A stretch of DNA of 64,000 nt. It comes from Adiantum capillus-veneris. Taxonomy: Eukaryota; Streptophyta; Polypodiopsida; Polypodiales; Pteridaceae. The stretch is from assembly GCA_014529385.2 (NCBI GenBank), contig CM043962.1, positions 87,467,680-87,531,679 on the forward strand, in the 5' to 3' direction. A program made the translations under genes and the position numbers. Of this stretch, positions 23,380 through 60,535 are shown piece after piece. How positions within the stretch are numbered: position 1 is the stretch's first letter; the number at the start of each line of letters is the position of its first letter. The notes beneath the pieces are model-generated. The model was given only the letters and a program-made list of their open reading frames with translations. It did not search any database and was not told the origin of the DNA.

Positions 23380-25325
23380 TCGCTTACATTTCAACCTGGG
23401 AAACCACTTAGTACCGAATAACTTTTTCCAAGAGGCAAATCACATAAAGGCCATGTGCCATTCTTGAAAATAACATCGTGACCATAATGCATTGTATCCA
23501 ACCAATCTGTTGAACCTGTGCTTCATCAATATACAAAGGTTCTTCCTCACCATACATACTAAATACAACCAAAACATAACAATGCGATGCATAAGAGGCA
23601 TACTAAGAAGCTGAATGAGTACAACTAGACAAAGCTGCACCCAATTTACTATCGTGCAAAGTATGCACCGCCAAGTTTGGGATACTTATTCCTACTCATT
23701 TTCATTTGTATCCTCATCAAATATAGCTCATGTGTTTGCATAAAAAATGGCTGATTTGTAATGTCATTTAAGACTTGCATATATATCCCATGAAACAAAG
23801 TGTCAGATGCCACAATACTACCACCAAAACTAAGATCAGCTTGAGATGTTTCAAGTGCTCCTTCTGGGTGGCATTGTAGATGAGAATTTCATCTCAAAGG
23901 ATAGTAATGAACGTGCCCAAATATGGTTTTAAGACACTATCCATGAGTGTCATTAAAGTAGTATGGATAGCCAACTCAAAGGGTAGAACCAAAAACTCAT
24001 AATGCTCAGTTCGTGTTTGAAAGGAAACTTGATGATATCATGAGTGCAAGTCTATTTTTCTGATATAACATGGTCTATGTAATCGATGGAACAATTCATT
24101 TACTTGTAGTAACAAGCACTTATTCTTAATAGTAATCCACACTACCTGGAACGATATCTATTCCATGTTGCACATATTGTTTAGGTGGTAAACTAGAAGG
24201 TAAATAACTAGGGAAAACGACATGGTATTCCCAAAGCAACTCCTTAAGTTGTGTAGCTTGTGCTTTTTGATTGTATGCATTATTACTAGTTTTGTCTTGT
24301 AAGATTGTGCCTTGAACTACTTGGTCATGTAAAGTTGGAGTGTTATCAACGTGTGAGTTGTTAGCCAATGGAGAGAGAGAGAGAGAGAGAAGAGAAAGAA
24401 GAATGCGGCATTGTTCGTGGTCATGTAAAGTTGGAGCATTATCATCATGTGAGTTGTTAGCAATTATTGAGCAAGAAGATAAAGAAGCATGCGGCATTGA
24501 GGAAGATTCATGTACAAAAGAACATCTCCATTATTTCAAACTAGAATTTCAAATAGAGAAATCATGAGATAGTGAATAACAAAGAAACACCTATTCTGTT
24601 GCTTTATCAAAATTGTTGGCTTCAAACATTAAACTATTGTGCTTGTGGCTACGATGTAATGTAGCTCTTAAGGAGTGCAACTGCTCTTACCCTTATAAGG
24701 ATCACATCTCTCCTATCCATATCCATGACTTGAAAATTTAAGTTCACATTGTGCCCTTTCTCTTCAAACGGATCATTGATTGATGTAGGGAGATACTTTC
24801 TCTTATTTCTACCAGTAAATGATGAATGCAGTATCACTAACATTATGCATGATGATTGGGGCTTGTGCAACAGCTCAAGACGTGGCTTATCATTATTAGG
24901 TACAATGTGTGATTGAATAATTGCATCTTCTAGAGTCTTGGGATCTTTTGTTTTAACTTGCTTCTTAAGCTTCAGATCTATATTTGTAATGAAATGTTGG
25001 ATCATTGAAAATCATCCAATCCATCAAGTTTTAAAAACACATCCTAGTAATGAGAGATATATTGGCTCAATGATTGATGATATCTCATCAAACACAAATC
25101 CCGATGCAATCAATTGTGGTTTTTCTTCTGGGTAGGAAGGAACTCTTTAAGAAATACTTTAAAGAGTTCCTCTTTAAGGAATATCTCTTTAAGTAATACC
25201 TTCTCCCATGCAGCCCATGTCTTAAGACAATTATGCGGCTTATGCTTTATCCATCTTGTGTAAGCCTTGTCTTCAAAGGCAGGTCTCATTTGTAGTGCCT
25301 TGAATGCATCATAACCCTGATGCAA
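23380..25325 (-). pseudogene. Decayed gypsy gag-RT on the minus strand
   Basis: From 25,325 downward: gag-like sequence (PAFEDKAYTRWIKHKPHNC, then IIQSHIVPNNDKP), then ELLWEYHVVFPSYLPSSLPP at about 24,230-24,170, the N-terminal RT leader of gypsy pol. RT motifs follow: KIDLHS*YHQ near 24,050, HYEFLVLPF near 24,000 and a damaged catalytic box (DEILIYN) near 23,890. It faces the plus-strand pol copy at 21.6-23.0 kb. The two need not be one element, and both are far beyond function. Confidence 0.62.
25137..25168. repeat. Short hairpin-forming inverted repeat
   Basis: GGAACTCTTTAA and TTAAAGAGTTCC are separated by a short loop inside the decayed gag. Confidence 0.7.
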
Positions 25326-26109
25326 CAGATTGATATTTTTGATTTAATCACAATAAATATGATTTCAACCCTCAATATAGAAAAAAAACGTACATTTCAT
25401 TGCAAACAACACATGTTATATCTTGAAATGTCACAGGCTCATGGACCAATAGCAAGAGACTTCTATAACTTCTATTGAACTAACTTCAATGTCACACAGC
25501 ATTGCTAATGTTCTCAATGCCAATGCATTGATAAAAAAGCACTCTAGTTTTGTAGACTTAACCATGCCATGTGAAATTAATCAATTTACATGATCAATCA
25601 TTTGTTAGTTGCCCCCCTTACAGGAACTATACAAAATGAGCTTAAGAAGTCCCTAAAGTTTCCTTCCTCATGTGATTAAGGTAAGGAAAATGGGAGAGAA
25701 TTTGAATTGTGGTGTACACTTCATTTATTTTAGAGCATGTGAGTTTCAAGAACCACAATAAGAAATCCATTTTACAGGCTTCTTTCATTTCTGAGTCATT
25801 TTTATATTATGGCCATGAAAAGTCAAAATGTTCCAATATATCAAGGGGTCCAACCCATATTTAAAAAAACTATCTTGCAAAATAAGATCCTAGCTCATCC
25901 TATAAATTTTTTGACTTTGATCACCCCTATAGCTTGTTGGAAATAGGGCTACAAAAATGCATGAGATGATGGTGAAGATGAAGTAGAGGCTCAAGACCGC
26001 AGAACATAGGAAGTAGTATTGCTGATTGTGCTAATATAAAGATAAGGATTACCCTAGAATGATGGGCATATATACAAGCTAGGGAAAGAAAAAGCTCCTA
26101 GTGGGGGGA
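25326..26109. other. No recognisable gene
   Basis: A/T-rich sequence with no frame or structured repeat I can support. Confidence 0.5.
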
Positions 26110-26445
26110 AAGTGTCCTCATGGTCCTAATTGTTCACACTCCCCTAAGATTGATATGGTGACCATACATTGGCACTTATATAGAAGGAAGTGCCGAACCT
26201 TGTAATCAATCCACAAGGAGGAGTAAGTCAAAAGAATTGTGAAAAGCTTCAAACTTCTCATGCAACAGAGCCTCTGTGAAAAGACCAATGGGGTTGTCTT
26301 TATGGGCACCTATGCCAAGTTGGGCTTTTTTGTAGGGAGTCTCTCCCTATCTAACATAATGATAATGCACCTCAATGTGCTTTGTGTAATAGTGGGATAG
26401 TGGATCCCTCACAACTACGAAAGCACTATGATTTTCCTTGAAGAT
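26110..26445 (-). pseudogene. copia RNase H C-terminal remnant
   Basis: The minus strand reads HYYTKHIEVHYHYVR, a TGA, then GLFTEALLHEKFEAF. This matches the closing copia polyprotein motif (RTKHIDxRxHFIRE ... DxxTKxLxxxKF). The rest of pol is absent. An adjacent TATA-like GTATATATGC lies on the minus strand near 26,080, which would fit an LTR beyond it. Confidence 0.6.
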
Positions 26446-26577
26446 AATGGTGGGAGACTGCTATCAACACCTAAGGGAATCATAAAGCATCCACTAAAGG
26501 CACTATGATTGTCATTGAAGATAGTGGTGGCAGACTGCTATCCAACACCTAAGTGACTCATAGAGCATCAAAGCCAA
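26423..26577. repeat. ~77-bp tandem duplication
   Basis: GCACTATGATT(T/G)TC and the following 60 bases recur with differences at 26,423 and 26,500. Confidence 0.75.
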
Positions 26578-27180
26578 ACATTTGAAGATGGTGGTGGAAC
26601 AATGTCAACCATTAGGTGTCTAAGACAAATTCACTCAACCATAGCTCTAAAAGCTGCCGTGTACCTAGTTTCACAACTAGAAGTGGCCAATGCGAGTTTC
26701 TTCTTGCTCAACCAAGATATGAATAAGCCACCAAGCATGACACGTGTGATTTCAATGCAAGCACGATGTCACAATTGCCCTTCACGCAAGGGAGATACAA
26801 GCACAAGAAGCAGGAAGGTAGACGATGGTACTAAGAACATCTATATGCTCACTTTCATTATCCAAAACTTGTTACAAACTTTACAAAAATTGGCTTTTAT
26901 ACCTTAGCCAAAGATCCAAATGGGTTTTAAAGACAAAATTGCTCTCTAATCTAGCAATTTATGTATTGAGAGTGAATTTGATACGAGCTAGAAGGCCATG
27001 GCTCAATTACTTTCCCATATAAATCGGTACTCAATTACTCTCTCATATAAATCTATAAAAATAAACAAATTACATGAATGGTCAAGAAAAAAATTTGTGG
27101 AACATGCTTTTCATGAGAGGTAAAAGTTACAAATTTGCCACACTGGATTTGACTTCCGATGGCATGTATTAGTTGACCAG
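26578..27180. other. No recognisable gene
   Basis: Short plus-strand frames (26,602-26,907) match no known family. Confidence 0.45.
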
Positions 27181-27340
27181 CTTTCACCCACTCCTAGGTC
27201 ATGTCATCCATGATGTGATTACTTGTATGCAGGTCATTGCACCATGTATCTTTGAGTGAGCTTTCACCCACTCCTAGGTCATGTCATCCATGATGTGATT
27301 ACTTGTATGCAAGTCATTGCACCATGTATCTTTGAGTGAG
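27181..27340. repeat. 80-bp perfect-register tandem duplication
   Basis: The block starting CTTTCACCCACTCC at 27,181 repeats at 27,261 with a single visible change. Confidence 0.95.
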
Positions 27341-29476
27341 TTTCTTGAGACCTCTTTTCTCGTTATCTCTTCTTTATTTTCTTCTTTGTTGATCAATATC
27401 ACTGATAGAAAATTTTTAAGTGCAATTATTGAATAACCCATGAATCTTTCCCTCAGATAAACTGATATTGAGCCAAAGATTCTAGAGCAAGGCTCAAAGA
27501 AGCAATTATAAAATGCTTCTTCAAATGTTTCCATGTAGTATGAAGGCAAAAAAGGATAGCTTATAATAAAATCCAAATCATACCTCCTACGAGAACTGCT
27601 TTGATAAATCATAGCAAAAGCCTTTTGCTCCTTCTAGAAAGCTTAGCCAAGGTGCCTCTATGTACTCTACATTATTGAATGTCTCAATGCAAGTTAGAAG
27701 CATGTGACAAATCTTCCTCATAATTACAGAGACAAGATATGACACTCCTTGTAGCATTTTGGCTATCCTATCCAACCTTTTCTTCATGTAAACTTCAATT
27801 GCCATATTGTGCTTTGACTTTGGTAGCAGTGGATGATTAGTCCATGTAAGTCTAGTGCTTAGCTTGTGCCACAAGTTCCAAAGTTAGTCTTTCCTCAAAT
27901 AGAACTTCGAAACAAGGACCAAGGAGGAAGTGGCCTATATCAAGTAGGCACACAATAAGCTAGAAATCCTTACATAATAATTTTCTTATCACACCTCTTC
28001 TCCACAAAATTTATTCGAGCAATTGCAATTTAAGGCTCTACTAATTCCTTTGATAGACTTTATACTTAAATAGTCAAGTAGAGTCAATTAGATCTTTGGC
28101 ACACTGCCATCCATCTCCAACTAGAATACAAGAAGCATGAATCCTCCCTTGAATAAAGGGTAACAAATATTTGAAGAGTTCAACCCCTAGCTTTTGTACA
28201 CATCTGTCATCATATAGGGTGAAATTGAATTCACTAAGCCCTCGTCATGGGTTGTCACTAACCACAAATATATCTAAAAAAGGAGTACACCTTATCTTTT
28301 CCCAATAGTTTAAAACATGTTTCATTACAAGCTGTCACCATATAGCATGAGGGTTTAGAGAGGTGAGAGCATCAAAGATCACATTACCATAAGCATAATT
28401 AACAGTAAAAAAACATGCCTTGATAGCCTCTCTAATACACGACTTACTAATCCCAGTAAAGCCATTAATAGCTAAACTTCCTAATTAATCCCATGACTGC
28501 ATGTGCTTATTATGAAGGGTTTCTCACTGTAAAATCGCACTAGACACCATTGTTGTACATTGTTGATAGTAAAATTGCTAAGGACTATTCTTTTGAACTA
28601 GGCAACAGATTAGCAAAGCATGCTTAGCTCTAGTGAAGACCATCAAGTCTATCAGATATAGAGTATATGGCTGACTTGCTTCATATCTTGGAACACCTAA
28701 TTTAATTGCAAAAAAGAAAAAGTTATGGTGTGATATTTTTGGAAATAAGGAAGGTGGACTATGCATGTGAAAAGACCTGTGAGTGGATACAAGTCCTACA
28801 TGCAATACAACAAGATGATGAAGAGAGAAGCATGTATGTGGTGAGCTTTGGCGCTAAGGTTTTGACCAACGAGTACACAGGTGAAGAGAGAATTGTGAGG
28901 ACACACAAAAATAACTGAATGTAACATATGTAAAGCTGATGTTATGTGAAACACCTTTGCAAAACTTTGTCAAAAGGGAAATATGCTCTTATTCATTCTC
29001 AAAAGAAGCACAAGCAAGTTGCAGTCAAGAATCATTGTGCATCCAAGTTCAAGCTGGATGACTAGGTTCCACTCAAGTTTTCAGAGGCTGAACAATCAAC
29101 TTGACATTGACAGTTTCATAGGCATGATTGTTGTTTTGGTGATAGTTCAATCTGACGCTGACGGACTCGGATTATTCACAAGGTGAACCCAATTCAACAA
29201 CAGACCATGTCGAGGTGCCATTTAAGAACCTGCCTGACTTTTGTCAAACACAAGACAACCCACCATATATGATACATGATCTCTGTCCCATTGCAGCAAA
29301 AACGCAATGACACATTCACAAAGTTTTGCAAACAAACTGCTCTAGCACAACGCATAATAAACCTGAGATGGCCCAGCTTCCCCGAGGGACAAGACTCTGA
29401 AATGCACTTGAAGCCATTCTGGATGGATATAGGGGGTTGTTCACACCTCCAATGATAAAATCTACTTACCCCGCAT
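27341..29476. other. Unassigned sequence, including the CNX1 3' flank
   Basis: Minus-strand frames at 27,274-27,874 and broken frames at 28,130-28,560 look like decayed coding sequence but show no motif I can name. The last few hundred bases before 29,477 must contain the CNX1 3' untranslated region. I see no clear AATAAA on the minus strand there. Confidence 0.4.
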
Positions 29477-55282
<25,806 letters not shown>

Positions 55283-55405
55283 CTGAAAAAATGGACACAC
55301 GGGAACAATACTTCAAACATGATACTACCCCATACACGAGATATACCTAGATGAATCCATGATAAGCCCAAATTCACCCTTAAAAGGAAAGTGCAAGGTA
55401 TAGAC

Positions 55406-55975
55406 TGTAGCAGGGCTACAGTGTCACTTTCACTGGATAGACAGTTGGACAGTTGGCCTGGTCTGGTTCACACTGGACGGACACTCTCGGCTGGGCAGTG
55501 ACAAGTGGCATGGATACGGACGGTGGTCTAGTGGACATCGTGGCCAGGATACCACCAACTGACGGGACATTTATGAGCCGTTGGTGTCTCTTTATGGTGG
55601 TACACATGAGTAGTTGTTCGGGGTCATTATCATCATCTTCCATATATGGTCTAGTCGTCGTAGTCTAGTGGAGCGAGTCTTACATAGAGCACCTCTGCAC
55701 CCACCCGGCACATCTAAGCCTCGACACCCCGATTGTACCTGTGAGTCCTGGGCTGGAGCTGAGTGTGTTGCCACGCCAGAGTCTGTATCAGTCTTTGAGA
55801 TAGTCGAGTCATATGTTCGGGTCTGCTGTTGTGTCTTTGCGAGCTCTGTTGACGTCTATTGTTTCCTTTCTGTTCGGTCTGTTTGAGGGAGATTCAGTCT
55901 GTTTGAGTGAATTGTCACGCACATTGCACTGAGGACCACCCACTGTAGAGAGCACGACACGTTATCCGCGCTACA
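55406..55975 (+). repeat. 5' LTR (570 bp) with TGTAGC...GCTACA ends
   Basis: It starts TGTAGCAGGGCTACAG and ends CCGCGCTACA, a perfect 6-base terminal inverted repeat. A primer site follows after 13 bases. The matching 3' LTR is not in the window. Confidence 0.75.
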
Positions 55976-55988
55976 GGTGCTCTCATTT

Positions 55989-56006
55989 TGGCGACCACGA
56001 TGGGAT
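55989..56006 (+). promoter_or_regulatory. Primer-binding site (TGGCGACCACGATGGGA)
   Basis: TGG-starting 17-18 bases just inside the LTR, as in plant gypsy elements. The tRNA is probably an Arg type but is not certain. Confidence 0.65.
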
Positions 56007-56059
56007 CTCAACTGAAGTCTCACTCTCTGTTGAGTACAAGTAAAGCAGCTAGCTGGCTT

Positions 56060-56290
56060 TTCTTCGTCTTGCCTATGCTGGTCTGGTCCAGTTTCACCCT
56101 AGACAGCTTAATCTAGCTGGTCTAGTCTCTCACCTTGCTGGTCTAGTCCTCTCTAGCCCTGGTCCACCCAGTCCTCGTCCTGGTCTAGTCCTCGTCCCTG
56201 GTCTAGTCCTTCTCGTCCTGGTCCAGGCCAGTTGGTTTAGTCACTCGCCTGGTCTAGTAGAGTCTAGTCCACTGTTCAACCAGGTGAAGG
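56060..56290 (+). repeat. Cluster of CTGGTCTAGTC motifs in the leader
   Basis: About ten exact or near copies of CTGGTCTAGTC(C) occur irregularly between primer site and gag. Confidence 0.75.
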
Positions 56291-56329
56291 TCTTCTTGCC
56301 CAAAGCTTGGTTGGGGTGGTGGTTACTGC

Positions 56330-58294
56330 ATGACACATACAAGGCGATCATTAGAGCGTCAAAGCGCACTACTGAGCCCCCAGAAGTACTACCACAGACG
56401 ACGCCAACCTTTGGTACCCAGTAGAAGTATATTAACACCATCACACATACCTACACATACAGCTCCCTCCATTCCTTCAACCGGTTCTACATCCTCCAGG
56501 TCACCTTCTCCGGTAAGGCTCTCCCCCATTTTGTTACAGCAAGCTAGTGAGCAACAGGCTCAGGAGCAAGAGGCCATGGAGGAGCTCACAAGTGTTCTGA
56601 CCAAGGTGAACATCAAGTTCCCTACCTTCAAGGGTCTCTCCACAGAGGATGCTGATGACCATGCTCGGAGGTTTGTTTCTCTTTGCAGAGGTCGTGGCCT
56701 CAATAGAGAAGATGCCTACCTTGTGCTCTTTCTGTCCACCTTGGATGGTCTTGCAAATAAATGGTACAGTCAGTTTGCTGAAAACCACTTTGCTACTTGG
56801 ACTATGTTAAGACAGCAGTTCTATGAAGCTTTCTGACCAGGGGATTATCAAGAAAAGATTCTAGATGAGTTGGCCAACCTGTTGTTCCAGCCCAAGGAGA
56901 AATTTGCCGAGCTCATGACCAGAACAAAGTCCCTGGTCGCCAAGCTGCCTCAGCAACCAGGAGAATTTATGGTGAAGAAGTGGGTAGAGAAGGCTCTGCC
57001 TAAGACTTCTCAACAAAAGCTCAGAGAAAGTCTCCATCCTGAAGCCAGTCTGGAGGACTTTGTTGCTGCTGCTACTAGAATAGAGGGAGCTAGGAAGCTG
57101 TTCACTGACTCTCCTCAGGTAGAGACTGCCCCTGTACTCGTGGACAGTCCATCAGACCCCTTGACTTCTTTACGCAAGGAACTGGAAGCCCTAAAGTTAC
57201 AGCGGGCCCTTCAGGAAGAGAGATCCTTCTCTCTTAGACAGGAGAAGCCCCCACATCAAGAGGCTTATGATCAACTTAAAAGAGAGCTAGAAGAGCTCAA
57301 GTCTCAGCAGGAGACTAAGGCTATGGTATGGTGTAGCTCATGTCGATCTCCAGGGCATCCTTCTCAGGACTGCCCACTTCGAGCTTACTGCCATTTCTGC
57401 GAGAAGCCTGGCCATGATGACAAAGAGTGCTATTATCTGAAGGGAATGCGGCAACTACAGCAGAGCCTCGCCCCCAACCTTCAACAAGGGTTGACACCTA
57501 CATCCAACATGGTTTCACCCTATGGTCATCAACACCCTATGCCACCTCTGCTGACAACACCTCCTATGCAAGGTATGCACAACAACTTCGCATCTCCTAG
57601 TTTTTATCATGCTAATGCTCCCTCAACCCCTCAGAGCTTCTACACGTCACCCTCAAACTCCATGCAACAACCACCTCGTCTGCCGTTCCGTCCCTCCAAT
57701 CGGCCCATTTTATGCTACAGATGTGGAGAGTATGGGCATTATTAGAGCAAATGCCCTCTGCCAGAAGGCTCTCCTCCGTGCCAACTTTGCCCTGAGGCTC
57801 AGGATCACTACACTAAGGATTGTCCAAAACAACGCGCCTCTACCTCTGCGAGCCCAAGTCAGAGCCAACCCGAATTCACCTTTCCCAAGATCAATTTGAT
57901 AGCAGTTAGTACCAACCCCAAGCCACCACTTTCTGCCCATATGATTGCCTCTCAAGACAAGTTGCAGCTGGTAGAGGAGCCAGCTGGTGTCCTCACACGA
58001 GCTCAGAGGGCAGCCCTCGGCCTCAATCTTCCAGCAGGTACAGCCCTTTCCTCCCCAATGGCTACACCTCCTCCAGCAGCTGACATGCCATCCCCTAGTG
58101 CTAAGAAAGGATCTTTTACTATGCTCTCCGATATTGATGGGGCTTTCTTAGATGCAATTGCTAACTTACAAAAGATCAAGGAAACTGAGAAGACACTGAT
58201 CCCAAGAGAAAAACCTACAGCAGAGACTATATTGAAGAATACCTTTCAGCAAGTGTCATTGTATGACATGCTTCGACTTGATGCAAATTTTTGA
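56330..58294 (+). pseudogene. gag with four zinc knuckles (two internal stops)
   Basis: A single phase from 56,330, with TGA at 56,834 and TAG at 57,743. A Ser/Pro-rich N-terminus is followed by the gag core (KVNIKFPTFKGLSTEDADDH, LANKWYSQF) at residues 90-168. A coiled-coil Leu/Glu/Lys-rich region then leads to CSSCRSPGHPSQDC and CHFCEKPGHDDKEC, a Pro/Gln/Met-rich linker, and CYRCGEYGHY-stop-SKC and CQLCPEAQDHYTKDC. The TAG lies inside the third knuckle. A tail with NTFQQVSLYDMLR ends at 58,294. Confidence 0.8.
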
Positions 58295-58381
58295 AGTGAC
58301 ACCATTGCCATCATTCAATCTCTGTACCTTGGTGCAGGGTCTAGTGGCGGGAACCTCCCAGTGCAGCCCTCCGAATCCTAA

Positions 58382-59161
58382 ATGATATCCTATCCCGAAG
58401 CTTCACTTACTGATTACAGGAGTCCGCGTCTAACCATTTCTATTATGAGCCGCAAATTCTCAGGGGTCATAGTAGATGGTGGGTCGGGTATCAACCTGAT
58501 GCCTGAATTCACTATGCTGGCATTGGGTCTCCAGCCCACTAGGCCTACCCCATTCATAGTGACTTTGGCCGACCAGAGGACTGTCTACCCCTCGGGCATT
58601 GTAGAAAAGGTGCCTCTGCAGGTTCAGGATTTCACATTCAACTTGGATTTTGTGGTGGTTCGCCTTCCCCAGGTAGAAGGCGGCTTCCCATTGCTTATTG
58701 GCAGACCCTGGCTACGACACACGAAAGTACTACATGATTGGGGAAACGATGCAATGTGGATACGAACCCCTGGCTCCCCAATGCAACCGATTCGCCTTGA
58801 AGGCGGAATGGATCCGGTGGTGCATCATAGTTCCCTGTCCATGGAGTCCAATCCCGAACTAGAACAACCTACTCTGCCGCATGGGTCAGATGAAGACCTG
58901 CTAGAATGGTTGGAAGCTACCCAATCTATGCCTTGTTATGGGGTATCTGTTCACTCTTTGCCTGAGAATACCCCACCTTCATCTTCCAAAGTTCTTACAG
59001 TAGCTGAGCCCAATGAGCCACCTCAGCCAATGGCAAGTGTAAAGGTCACAGAGATTGATCACTCATATGCTCCCTTTGTGGAAGTGATCAGAACGACAGC
59101 TGTCAAAAACAGTCTCTACACGCAATTGAAGCCTATGAAGTCTTTCCTCTTGATCTTGTGT
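58382..59161 (+). pseudogene. Retropepsin-like protease (DGGSG), same phase as gag
   Basis: GVIVDGGSGINLMPEF at about residue 28 is the active-site loop in the DGG form. PLLIGRPWLRHTKVLHDW at about residue 105 is the C-terminal strand. The phase is shared with gag across a TAA at 58,379. It resembles the first protease of the 0.6-10.9 kb element. The linker after residue 150 is Pro/Glu/Ser-rich and leads without interruption into the ELMO segment. Confidence 0.75.
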
Positions 59162-59512
59162 GATGTATTGAAGGATTTATGGTTTGCTGCTTTTCCCAAC
59201 TCACACTTGAATGGCTTTGTTTCCAGTCAATGGAAAGATATGGGGTGGCAAGGGACTGACCCATCCACAGATTTCAGGGGTGGAGGATTTATCTCTCTCG
59301 AGAATTTGTTGTTCTTCTCAAAACGATACCCGAAAACATTTCAACAACTGTTGTACAAGAAAGGAGGTAGAAGAGCAACGTGGGAGTATCCGTTCGCAGT
59401 TGCTGGTGTGAACATCACCTTTATGCTGATTCAAATGCTTGACCTTTGGTCAGGAAAGCCGAGGTCTTGGGCTGCAGTTGCTGTATTGTGTGGCATTCAA
59501 AGTTATGGATAC
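59162..59512 (+). pseudogene. Captured ELMO-domain gene fragment
   Basis: In the same phase as the protease, about 103 codons encode DVLKDLWFAAFPNSHLNGFV, then QWKDMGWQGTDPSTDFRGGG, FISLENLLFFSKRYPKTF, WEYPFAVAGVNITFMLIQML and KPRS. These are the signature blocks of the plant ELMO/CED-12 domain. ELMOD proteins are GTPase-activating proteins for Arf-family GTPases in animals, and plant ELMOD proteins act in pollen aperture formation. A further ELMO block, LYCVAFKVMD (59,481-59,510), sits in a shifted frame, so about 20 residues are lost. No intron is visible. The fragment covers the domain centre only. Confidence 0.82.
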
Positions 59513-60516
59513 TGTTGACCGCTGGGTCAACAACACAACATAACTCAAGTTTCGTACCAAAGTCTCATCTTTTGCGAGTTATGAAATGCTGCGGATTATG
59601 GCTATAAACGTCATTTGTAATGAGTAGTTATTCTAGTTTCAGAAGCCGGGGTGCAATGGCACTTCCAGATTGTAAATACAAAGCCATTTCACCCTTTCAA
59701 CCCCATTTTTGGTTAAACCTATGGTAGCCTTAGTATATAAGGTACCTAGATCATTTTGTAAAAAGACTTTAATCATAATCAAAACTTAGCGCTGCCGTCT
59801 ACTGTGTGTGAGAGAGAAAGAGAGTGAGTGTGAGCTTCATCCTCTCGCTACGCCCGGCTCGCTCAACACATTGGAGATCCGACTGCACCATTGTTGTAGG
59901 CTCGAGGAGAGCTACGCGACAACGCCAAGCATTCCACGCGAGACGAAGCGCACACGCTGACGCATCTACGAGCTATTTGTGGCCGTAAGTGTATCAAACG
60001 ATGTCTGTTTTCTGCGTGCTAGTAGTCTATAGAATCGTGGCGACATAAGCTACGCATAGGTACTCATAAATTTCAGTTTCGGGCACTTTCAAAATTCTGC
60101 TCTGTCATCCTACGCGATTTCAGTTTCGGGCACTTTCAAAATTCTGCTCTGTCATCCTACGCGTTTTCTGCAGATGGGTTTAGAGTGAGGGTTTCGAGTG
60201 TAGAAGCTTAGGGACAGGTGTATCCTAGTGAGGGGATGGTGTTCCTTAAGTTTCGTATGAATCTGGCATAATTAGGTGAGTTACCTTCCGTATGTGTGTA
60301 TGTGGTTAGGTGGTGTAGTTGAGGGCAGTGAGGTTCTTGATTGTGGTTTAGTTGGCCTTCCTGAGTGTTGTATGTGTAGGATGGTCTCAGCCTGACAAGC
60401 TTAAGAGATTTCCTAAGTGTGCCTATCGTGTCATATGTGTCCTCGATTGACATTATGTTGATCTAGGTAGTGTTTGCATGCACTTCATGGGTGTGTGAGT
60501 CGCTCCCCGTCCAACA
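59513..60516 (+). repeat. 5' LTR (1,004 bp) of a second element
   Basis: It starts TGTTGACC and ends GTCCAACA. TATA-like AGTATATAAGG lies at 59,732. A 47-bp tandem duplication at 60,070-60,165 contains CATCCTACGCG twice, the half-site of the leader palindrome. A primer site follows directly. The start is inferred from TG and the near-matching terminal repeat, because the 3' LTR is outside the window. Confidence 0.68.
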
Positions 60517-60517
60517 T

Positions 60518-60535
60518 TGGCGCCGTTGCCGGGGA
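60518..60535 (+). promoter_or_regulatory. Primer-binding site, tRNA-Asp
   Basis: TGGCGCCGTTGCCGGGGA is an exact complement of the plant tRNA-Asp 3' end, starting two bases after the LTR. Confidence 0.92.

Larger units (their letters stand above)
55406..59512 (+). mobile_element. LTR retrotransposon with gag-protease fused to a captured ELMO-domain fragment
   Basis: Components in order: 5' LTR (55,406-55,975), primer site, leader, gag with four knuckles, protease and ELMO-domain coding, all on the plus strand and in one phase, with four in-frame stops. No RT or integrase is present before the next element's LTR starts at 59,513. No 3' LTR of this element is in the window. Confidence 0.82.

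Noticed and set aside
27274-28560. hAT transposase (DUF659-like) remnant
   Set aside because: Minus-strand fragments looked suggestive, but no RW, dimerisation-domain or catalytic motif could be identified.
60208-60453. 81-residue minus-strand ORF in the 1-kb LTR
   Set aside because: Falls in U5/R of an LTR and has no recognisable motif.
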